Positions 5,557 to 12,079 of a DNA stretch of 12,079 nucleotides are shown here, one piece after another (positions within the stretch are counted from its first letter, which is position 1; every line of letters begins with the position of its first letter). Source of the DNA: Deltaproteobacteria bacterium (GTDB taxonomy: Bacteria > Desulfobacterota > Syntrophia > Syntrophales > UBA2210); assembly GCA_030603465.1 (NCBI GenBank), contig JAUVXT010000052.1, positions 1-12,079 on the forward strand. Direction: 5' to 3'. Under the pieces are notes generated by a model. It was not told the origin of the DNA. It did no database searches and saw nothing but the letters and a program-made list of their open reading frames with translations. The translations under genes were made by a program, and so were the position numbers.

Positions 5557-5940
5557 ATGGCAAAAATCAAGATAGAAGATTTGAAAAAAATCAAGGACAA
5601 GGTTAAGGCGGAAACTTCCCTGAGAGCGGGTGATCGGAGAGTGAAGGTGACCGTACATATGGGTACATGCGGCATCGCTTCCGGAGCCAGAGAGGTAATG
5701 AACGCACTGATCACAGAAATCGAAGAGTCAAACGTTTCCGATGTTATCGTGACAACATCGGGCTGTATGGGTTTGTGCAGCAGGGAACCGGAGATAACCG
5801 TGGAAATCATGGAACAGGAACCGATAATATACGAATATATGGATACAAACAAGATGAGACAGGTCTTTAAAAGACATATCCTGAATGGTGAGGTTCAGGC
5901 CCCATTTGTCTTGGCCAAAGGTGCGGAAAGAACGAAATAA
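5557..5940 (+). CDS. HydD-like thioredoxin-fold (2Fe-2S) ferredoxin
   Basis: The 127-residue product resembles the small ferredoxin-like protein (HydD type) found between NuoE- and NuoF-like genes in bifurcating hydrogenase operons. It has MGTCGIASGARE around Cys38 and TTSGCMGLCSREPEITVEI with Cys70 and Cys74. Thioredoxin-like [2Fe-2S] proteins normally use four cysteines; the second is missing here (an IASGA stretch follows Cys38), so cluster binding is uncertain. A lysine-rich N-terminal helix precedes the fold. ATG 5557 follows TGGAGA. It may be an electron carrier, an assembly factor or a structural subunit. It resembles the N-terminal domain of the next protein, which keeps all four cysteines. 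Confidence 0.83.
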   Translation: MAKIKIEDLKKIKDKVKAETSLRAGDRRVKVTVHMGTCGIASGAREVMNALITEIEESNVSDVIVTTSGCMGLCSREPEITVEIMEQEPIIYEYMDTNKMRQVFKRHILNGEVQAPFVLAKGAERTK

Positions 5941-5957
5941 AGGAGGACAATCTTAAT

Positions 5958-8900
5958 ATGAAAGTGTTTCGGTCACATTTACTGCTCTGCGGGGGAACAG
6001 GTTGTCACGCCACCGGGAGTCTTGAAGTAAAGAAGGTCCTTCTTGCGGAATTGGACAAGAGAGGCCTCTCGGATGAAATCAAGGTCGTAGAGACCGGTTG
6101 TAACGGATTTTGCGCCATGGGGCCCATTATGGTGGTCTATCCGGAGGGAATTGTTTACATGTTGATCAAACCGGAAGATATTCCGGAACTGGTCGAGGAA
6201 CACCTGATCAAGGGAAGGCTTCTGGAGAGACTCCTGTACAAAGAGCCTGTTACGGAGGAGGTCATTCCCACCATGCAGGAGATCCCCTTCTTCGCGCATC
6301 AGGAATTGAGGGTATTGAGAAACAGGGGACTCATTGATCCCGAAAAAATAGATGAGTATATCGCCAGGGACGGTTATGCCGGTATGGCCAAAGCCTTAAC
6401 CGAAATGACCCCGGAAGAGATTGTAAAGACGGTTCTGGATTCCGGACTGCGGGGAAGAGGCGGGGCAGGATTTCCCGCCGGCCTTAAATGGCAGTTTGCC
6501 GCGGGATCGAAGGGAGATGTAAAATATGTCCTCTGCAACGCCGATGAGGGCGACCCGGGGGCATTTATGGACAGGAGTGTTCTGGAGGCAGATCCGCATG
6601 CCGTTCTTGAAGGCATGGTTATCGCCGCCAGGGCTATCGGCTCCCATTATGGTTACATATACTGCCGTGCGGAATACCCGCTGGCCATTCAAAGGTTAAA
6701 CATAGCGATAGATCAGGCAAAAGAATATGGCCTCCTGGGCGAAAATATACTGGATACAGGATTTAATTTTGATCTTGAGGTCTATCAAGGCGCTGGGGCA
6801 TTTGTCTGTGGTGAAGAAACCGCCCTGATGACGTCTATCGAAGGAAGAAGAGGAATGCCGAGACCCCGACCCCCCTTCCCTGCCATTTCGGGTCTATGGC
6901 AAAAACCGAGCATACTTAATAACGTGGAGACCCTCGCCAATATCGGTCAGATTATCCTGAATGGAAGTGAGTGGTACGCCGGCATAGGCACGGAGAGAAG
7001 CAAGGGAACGAAGGTCTTTGCGCTTACCGGTAATGTAAACAATGTCGGACTTGTCGAAGTTCCCATGGGAACCACTCTGGGAACCATTGTGTCCGATATA
7101 GGCGGCGGTATTCCAAAGGGCAAAAAGTTTAAGGCCGTACAGCTCGGCGGCCCTTCGGGAGGAATGCTACCCGTACAGCATCTCAACGCAGGGATAGACT
7201 ATGAGACCGTTGCGGAATTGGGGGCAATCATGGGATCGGGCGGTATGATCGTCATGAATGAGGACATGTGCCCCGTTGATATGGCCCGTTTCTTTATGGA
7301 TTTCTGTCAGGACGAGTCCTGCGGAAAGTGTACACCCTGTCGTGAGGGAACGAAAAGGATGCTGGAGATTCTAACGAATATCTGTGAAGGAAGAGGTCAG
7401 GAAGGAGACATCGAGCTTCTCGAAGATATGGCAGACACCATCAAAGACTCCGCCCTTTGCGGACTCGGTCAGACGGCCCCTAACCCTGTCCTGAGCACGA
7501 TCCGCTATTTCAGGGATGAATATGAAGCACATATTAAGGATAAGCGTTGTCCGGCTGCGGTTTGTACCGCACTCTTTAAATCTCCCTGCCAGCACACCTG
7601 TCCGGTTGAAATGGACATACCTTCTTATATAGCGCTGATCCAGGCGGAACGCTTTGAGGACGCCTACAAGTTACTCCTTAGGACAAATCCATTCCCGGCC
7701 GTTTGCGGAAGGGTTTGTGACCACAAGTGCCAGTCAAAGTGCAGAAGAGAGACACTGGATGAACCGATAGCCATCAAATTTCTTAAAAGATTCATTGCGG
7801 ATAATGCGTCAAGACCCGGAGTGGATGCGGTTCCCGTTACCAGAAAAGAGAAGATAGCGGTAATCGGCGCGGGGCCGGCCGGACTGACCGTAGCACGGGA
7901 CCTGGCTATCCGGGGTTACAAAGTGGTTGTCTTTGAAGAACTCCCGGAGGCTGGCGGAATGCTCCGTTATGGTATCCCCGCATACAGACTTCCACGAAAT
8001 ATCCTGGCCGGAGAAATTGATGATATAAGCGCCCTGGGTGTGGAGATCAGGTGTAATACACGCGTAGGACGAGACATTCCGTTCGAAAAGATTAATGAAG
8101 AATTCGACTATGTATACCTCGCCTCCGGCGCTCATAAGAGCCAGAAGATGGGGGTCGAGGGTGAAGATATTGACGGCGTCTTCGGCGGCGTTGAATTCCT
8201 GAGAGATTTCAATATAAATGAAGAGGCCTGGCTAAGTGGTGAAAAGACTCTCGGAAGCAGGGTCTCCGTTATCGGCGGAGGCAATTCGGCCATCGACGCA
8301 GCCCGTTGCGCGGCCCGTTTAGGCGCTGATGTAACCATCCTTTACCGCCGTCTGAGACAGGATATGCCTGCCGCAGAGGAAGAAATCGAAGCGGCCGAGC
8401 ATGAAGGAATCAAAATTGAATATCTGGTAGCTCCCACCAACATCTCCGGTGAAAACGGCAAGGTCAGCGGGATAACCTGTCAGAGGATGAAACTGGGTGA
8501 TTTTGACAGGAGCGGGAGAAAGAGACCTGTTCCGATTGAAGGTTCCGACTTCACACTCAGCGTGGATGCGGTGATAGCGGCTATCGGCCAAACACCGGAT
8601 GTGTCATTTGTACCTGAAGACAGTGGAGTATCGATCAACAAGTGGTCCTGCTTCGACCTCGCGGATGGAAGTAAGTCCCAAACGACCGATGCCGGGTTCT
8701 TCGCGGGTGGTGATGCCGTAACCGGCCCGGATACGGTTATAGAAGCCATCGCCGCGGGTCACCAGGCCGCTCAAGACATCGATCAGACAATAAGAGACAA
8801 AAATGGTGAACCTCCCTATGAGACGCCTCCCGAAGAGAAAATCGATATACCACTGATGATCGAGGAAGAAACCGAGGAGCGTCCTCAAGCCAGGATGCCG

Positions 8901-9014
8901 GAGTTGGATGCCCTTTCCAGAAAGAACAATTTGATTGAAGTGGAGCTCGGATTCAGCAAGGAAGAGGCCATCAAAGAGGCGATACGATGCCTGAGGTGTG
9001 ACGCAGAGATATAA
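5958..9014 (+). CDS. NuoF-NfnB/GltD fusion: double-flavin NAD(P)H-oxidoreductase subunit
   Basis: This 1018-residue protein joins two flavoenzymes. Residues 1-90 are a thioredoxin-like [2Fe-2S] domain (Cys11, Cys16, Cys48, Cys52). Residues about 110-520 are NuoF/HydB: the FMN/NADH loop RGRGGAGFPAG (165-175), NADEGDPGAFMDR (194-206), an SLBB-type section, and [4Fe-4S] ligands Cys455, Cys458, Cys461 and Cys501. Where HydB would carry a ferredoxin tail, residues 530-950 are a GltD/NfnB-type module: cysteines 544, 548, 583, 587, 591 and 595, FAD motif GAGPAG (637-642), NAD(P)H motif GGGNSAIDAAR (773-783) followed by YRRLRQDMPA (796-805), an arginine pattern typical of NADP(H) binding in this family. 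A linker and a C-terminal CLRC (1011-1014) end the protein. The start has an AGGAGG 11 bases upstream. Likely electron-input and bifurcation subunit of the formate dehydrogenase; the exact reaction is inferred. Confidence 0.92.
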   Translation: MKVFRSHLLLCGGTGCHATGSLEVKKVLLAELDKRGLSDEIKVVETGCNGFCAMGPIMVVYPEGIVYMLIKPEDIPELVEEHLIKGRLLERLLYKEPVTEEVIPTMQEIPFFAHQELRVLRNRGLIDPEKIDEYIARDGYAGMAKALTEMTPEEIVKTVLDSGLRGRGGAGFPAGLKWQFAAGSKGDVKYVLCNADEGDPGAFMDRSVLEADPHAVLEGMVIAARAIGSHYGYIYCRAEYPLAIQRLNIAIDQAKEYGLLGENILDTGFNFDLEVYQGAGAFVCGEETALMTSIEGRRGMPRPRPPFPAISGLWQKPSILNNVETLANIGQIILNGSEWYAGIGTERSKGTKVFALTGNVNNVGLVEVPMGTTLGTIVSDIGGGIPKGKKFKAVQLGGPSGGMLPVQHLNAGIDYETVAELGAIMGSGGMIVMNEDMCPVDMARFFMDFCQDESCGKCTPCREGTKRMLEILTNICEGRGQEGDIELLEDMADTIKDSALCGLGQTAPNPVLSTIRYFRDEYEAHIKDKRCPAAVCTALFKSPCQHTCPVEMDIPSYIALIQAERFEDAYKLLLRTNPFPAVCGRVCDHKCQSKCRRETLDEPIAIKFLKRFIADNASRPGVDAVPVTRKEKIAVIGAGPAGLTVARDLAIRGYKVVVFEELPEAGGMLRYGIPAYRLPRNILAGEIDDISALGVEIRCNTRVGRDIPFEKINEEFDYVYLASGAHKSQKMGVEGEDIDGVFGGVEFLRDFNINEEAWLSGEKTLGSRVSVIGGGNSAIDAARCAARLGADVTILYRRLRQDMPAAEEEIEAAEHEGIKIEYLVAPTNISGENGKVSGITCQRMKLGDFDRSGRKRPVPIEGSDFTLSVDAVIAAIGQTPDVSFVPEDSGVSINKWSCFDLADGSKSQTTDAGFFAGGDAVTGPDTVIEAIAAGHQAAQDIDQTIRDKNGEPPYETPPEEKIDIPLMIEEETEERPQARMPELDALSRKNNLIEVELGFSKEEAIKEAIRCLRCDAEI

Positions 9015-9114
9015 AACAACAGTTTATAGGGGCCAGTGAACAGGGTTCAGGTCACATGATTTTGTGGATGGATATAACTTTATTGCCCTTAGCCTTTTTT
9101 ATTAGGAGTGCGAA

Positions 9115-11808
9115 ATGGATAACAAGATTTTACTGACGATTGACGAAAGGGAATTGGAAGCAAAGCCCGGACAAACCATTTTAGAGGTCGCAAAGGAAGC
9201 CGGGATATATATCCCCACCCTCTGTTATCATCCCGGAACCACAAACGTCGGTGCATGCCGCGTATGTGTAGTCGAGGTTGAGGGTGCGAGGACGCTTGTG
9301 GCTTCATGCTGTATGCCGGTAAGTCCCGGAATGGTCGTAAAAACCGACACCGAAAGGGTATTGGATGCCCGAAAGCTGGTCGTGGAACTCCTGTGGGCCT
9401 CGGGCGATCACAATTGTCTCACATGCGAAAGCAACGGAAATTGTGAATTACAGGACCTGGTCTACAAACTGAAAATTGAGGAACCCAGATTTAAAATTGA
9501 GCCTCCGAGATATGAGGTTGAAGATACGAACAGCATGATTCAGAAAGACATGAATAAATGCATACTCTGCGGCAGGTGCGTGAGGGTCTGCAACGAAATC
9601 CAGGTGAATGAGATTCTCGACTTTTCCATGCGTGGCTCTCATGCCAGGGTAGGACCCGCATTTGACGCTGATTATATCGATTCTGAATGTTACTTTTGCG
9701 GTGAATGTGTTGACGTCTGTCCGGTCGGCGCCCTGACCTTCAAACAGGCAAGGTTCGAGGGACGTCCGTGGGAAACAGAAAAGGTACGCACTACATGTAC
9801 CTATTGCGGTGTGGGATGTCAGCTTGATCTCAACGTGCTGAATGGAAAGATCGTCAAAGTCACCGGCAATTCGGAATATGGCGAACCTAATCAGGGAAGC
9901 CTCTGTGTCAAGGGAAGATTCGGGATGGATTTTGTAAACCATCAGGATAGGCTGACAACTCCCCTTATCAGAAAAAACGGTGAGTTGAAAGAGGCAACCT
10001 GGGATGAGGCGTATGATTTCATAACTGAAAAAATTGCCGCTATTAAGAGGGAAAACGGGGCAGATAGCATCGCTGGTTTTTCCTCCGCACGCTGCACCAA
10101 TGAAGAAAACTACCTCTTTCAGAAATTCATGCGGGCAGTGATAGGCACCAACAACGTGGATCACTGCGCCCGTCTCTGACACTCCGTAACTGTGGCCGGT
10201 CTGGCCGCGGCATTCGGAAGTGGCGCAATGACAAATTCAATCGGTGAAATAGAGTTTTCCAACGTGATCCTAGCAACGGGAACCAATACGACGGAAAACC
10301 ATCCCGTCATAGGGAGCAAGGTAAAAAGGGCGGTTCGCCGGCATGGAGCCAAATTGATTGTGATTGATCCGAGAGAGATTGACCTTACGAAGTACGCCGA
10401 TATCTGGCTCCGTCAGAAACCCGGCACCGACGTGGCCGTCATTAACGGATTGATGAATGTAATCATCAGTGAAGGCCTTCACGCCGAAAAGTATATCGGA
10501 GAACGCACGGAAGGCTTCGAAGCGGTGAAGGAGACGGTGGAAAAATACACCCCCGAATATGTGGAGGAAATCTCAGGGATACCCGCGGAAGACCTCAAAA
10601 CAGCAGCCCGTATGTACGGCTCCGCGGAAAGCGCCTCCATACTGTACGCCATGGGTATCACCCAACATACAACCGGTACGGATAACGTCAAGTCCTGTGC
10701 AAACCTTGCCATGCTCTGCGGAAATGTGGGCATAGAGGGGGGCGGCGTAAATCCCCTGAGAGGACAGAATAACGTCCAGGGGGCCTGCGATATGGGGGCA
10801 CTTCCAAATGTCTTTCCAGCCTATCAGCAAGTCACCGGCGATGAGGCAAGGGCCAAATTTGAGAAGGCATGGGGCGTTTCTCTCTCGGGGACACCGGGGA
10901 TAACTGTAACTGAAGTCCCTGATGCGATCATAAATGGAAAGGTAAAGGCGCTTTATGTTATGGGTGAAAATCCGATGTTGAGCGATCCGGATTTATCACA
11001 TCTTGAAAAAGCCTTGAAAAAACTGGACATTCTTGTCGTGCAAGATATCTTCCTTAATGAAACGGGGGAACTTGCAGATGTCGTATTGCCGTCAGCCTGT
11101 TTTGCCGAGAAAGACGGCACCTTTAGCAATACGGAGAGAAGAGTCCAGTTAATTAGAAAAGCCGTTGACGCACCTGGTGACGCAAAACCGGATTGGCAGA
11201 TCATATCCGAACTGGCAACAAAGATGGATTATGCAATGGATTATTCCTCTACCAGGGAAATCATGGACGAAGTCAATGAACTGGCTCCAAGTTACGCCGG
11301 TATCACCTATGAGCGGATTGAAAAGGAGGGCATACCGTGGCCATGTCCGAGCGCGGATCACCCGGGAACAAAGTATCTGCATAAAGACAAATTTGCCCGG
11401 GGGCTTGGTCTCTTCCACGCCATCGAGTACATAGCACCGGCAGAGTTGCCTGATGACGAATATCCACTGATCCTTTCAACCGGCCGGGTACTCTACCATT
11501 TCCACACAGGGACCATGACCCGTCGCGCGAAAGGGCCTTCTGAAAGATATCCCGAAAGCCTAGTGGAGATAAATCCCGCCGATGCGGAAAAATACGGTAT
11601 TGAAGACGGTAAATCAATAAAGGTTGCTACCAGACGGGGAAGCGTTGAGGCCAAGGCCAGTGTAACCGGCCGCTCACCTGAAGGAACTATTTTTGCCAAT
11701 TTCCATTTCCGTGAAGCTGCCGTTAATCTGCTCACAAATCCCGCCATGGATCCAATCGGCAAGATCCCCGAATATAAGGTCTGCGCGGTAAAGATAGAAG
11801 CGGCATAA
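9115..11808 (+). CDS. fdhA: Selenocysteine-containing formate dehydrogenase alpha subunit, NuoG-like N-terminus
   Basis: This is one 897-residue gene. The in-frame TGA at 10177-10179 encodes selenocysteine 355, in the family context DHCARL-Sec-H, with the conserved His356 after it. N-terminal electron-transfer domains come first: a [2Fe-2S] ferredoxin (Cys37, 48, 51 and 65 or 66), a NuoG-type His-Cys3 [4Fe-4S] site (His99, Cys101, 104, 110) and a double [4Fe-4S] ferredoxin (Cys149, 152, 155, 159; Cys192, 195, 198, 202). The catalytic part has its own [4Fe-4S] site (Cys228, 231, 235, 264) with Lys266, and bis-molybdopterin-guanine-dinucleotide-binding domains for Mo or W, ending in the C-terminal dinucleotide-binding domain. 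There is no Tat signal, so the enzyme is cytoplasmic. It interconverts formate and CO2. ATG 9115 follows AGGAG with a 6-base spacer. Confidence 0.96.
10177..10210 (+). promoter_or_regulatory. Selenocysteine UGA and bacterial SECIS hairpin
   Basis: After UGA (10177-10179), bases 10190-10197 pair with 10203-10210: four Watson-Crick pairs of GGCC/GGCC next to the loop, extended by four further pairs including two G-U. The apical loop is GGUCU (10198-10202). From memory, E. coli fdhF has the same GGUCU loop and the same 18-base distance from UGA to loop. This hairpin is what SelB recognises for selenocysteine insertion. Confidence 0.92.
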
Positions 11809-11833
11809 TTTGAAACAGATAAGATGCACTTGA

Positions 11834-11854
11834 AGATTGTCGTTGCGACAATCT
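11834..11854 (+). promoter_or_regulatory. Intercistronic hairpin between fdhA and the formate channel gene
   Basis: AGATTGTCG (11834-11842) and CGACAATCT (11846-11854) form a perfect 9-bp stem with a TTG loop, 25 bases after the fdhA stop and 11 bases before the next ribosome site. No T-run follows, so it is not a canonical terminator. It may be a processing or mRNA-stability element that sets different expression of enzyme and channel, or a leaky attenuator. Confidence 0.5.
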
Positions 11855-11879
11855 AAATTATAGTGAAGGAGGAAGAAGC

Positions 11880-12079
11880 ATGGCATTCAACGCACCACCC
11901 AAAATAGTGGGTCTTGCATCTAACGCGGGAACCTATAAATCGAAGCTTTCGGTCTTTCAATTATTGATCAGGGGTTTCATGGCAGGCGCTTACATCGCAA
12001 TTGGAGGCGCATTATGCACCGTTTGTGTAACCGGTGTTTCGGCACATCTGGGTCCTGGAATCGCCAAACTCATCGGCGG
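11880..12079 (+). CDS. Formate/nitrite transporter family channel, N-terminal part
   Basis: The first 66 codons of a FocA/FdhC-type channel lie in the window; the gene runs off the right edge. The sequence MAFNAPPKIVGLASNAG, then KLSVFQLLIRGFMAGAYIAIGG (first membrane helix) and HLGPGIAKLIGG matches the family N-terminus, where these pentameric channels pass formate or related small anions. ATG 11880 is preceded by AAGGAGG with a 7-base spacer, the strongest ribosome site in the cluster. Lying 71 bases after fdhA, it most likely moves formate made or consumed by the dehydrogenase. Nitrite or hydrosulfide specificity cannot be excluded from the N-terminus alone. Confidence 0.92.
   Translation, partial: MAFNAPPKIVGLASNAGTYKSKLSVFQLLIRGFMAGAYIAIGGALCTVCVTGVSAHLGPGIAKLIG

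Noticed and set aside
5031..9014. Part of respiratory complex I
   Set aside because: Only NuoE/NuoF-type subunits and a NuoG-like FdhA are present; there are no membrane subunits or NuoB/C/D/I, and a GltD-type module is fused to NuoF.
9448..10182. Long open frame on the minus strand opposite fdhA (244 residues)
   Set aside because: It is antisense to the well-conserved fdhA coding region and resembles no protein family I know.
9115..11808. fdhA as a pseudogene or two genes split by a nonsense TGA
   Set aside because: The TGA sits exactly at the conserved selenocysteine position, the frame continues without shift, and a SECIS hairpin follows.
9115..11808. [FeFe] hydrogenase HydA, expected from the HydABC-like context
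   Set aside because: No H-cluster cysteine motifs are visible; the catalytic region is a molybdopterin oxidoreductase with selenocysteine.

Overview
The window looks like chromosomal DNA of a strictly anaerobic, Gram-negative-type fermenter or syntroph. It carries a selenocysteine-containing, NAD(P)-linked cytoplasmic formate dehydrogenase, a formate/nitrite-family channel and a sodium-pumping decarboxylase membrane unit. Gene content and protein style fit the former Deltaproteobacteria (Desulfobacterota, Syntrophales-like). This placement is inferred from gene content; no rRNA or other marker gene is present.

Layout. Positions 1-363 are non-coding and hold two strong hairpins. Positions 364-1879 (minus strand) encode a two-gene unit: a tiny 45-residue OadG-like subunit, then an OadB-type sodium-translocating decarboxylase beta subunit with an unusual inserted biotinyl-like domain. 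Positions 1880-2444 are a divergent intergenic region with candidate promoters and palindromes. From 2445 to the right edge ten genes run on the plus strand. The first five (2445-4941) form a compact signalling-type module: DRTGG protein, RsbW-like ATPase, second DRTGG protein, PHP phosphoesterase, and a GHKL ATPase without a phospho-acceptor domain. After an 89-base gap with a good promoter-like sequence come the enzyme genes (5031-11808): a NuoE-like [2Fe-2S] subunit, a HydD-like thioredoxin-fold ferredoxin, a 1018-residue NuoF fused to an NfnB/GltD-type flavoprotein, and the catalytic FdhA. The last gene, cut by the window edge, is a formate/nitrite transporter.

How it works together. FdhA contains an in-frame UGA read as selenocysteine (residue 355), followed by a SECIS hairpin, so the two apparent ORFs at 9115-10179 and 10192-11808 are one 897-residue protein. 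NuoE, the HydD-like protein and the NuoF fusion would carry electrons between formate/CO2 and pyridine nucleotides. The fusion adds a second FAD and a probable NADP(H) site, which suggests an electron-bifurcating or confurcating enzyme, probably with ferredoxin as a further partner. The channel would move formate across the membrane, as in interspecies formate transfer. The regulatory module is of the kind that accompanies NAD-linked [FeFe] hydrogenase (hydABC) loci; its biochemical role is unknown to me and it is the best candidate here for an undescribed system. The oad unit would couple decarboxylation of an acyl-CoA or oxo-acid to Na+ export; its carboxyltransferase and biotin-carrier partners are not in the window.
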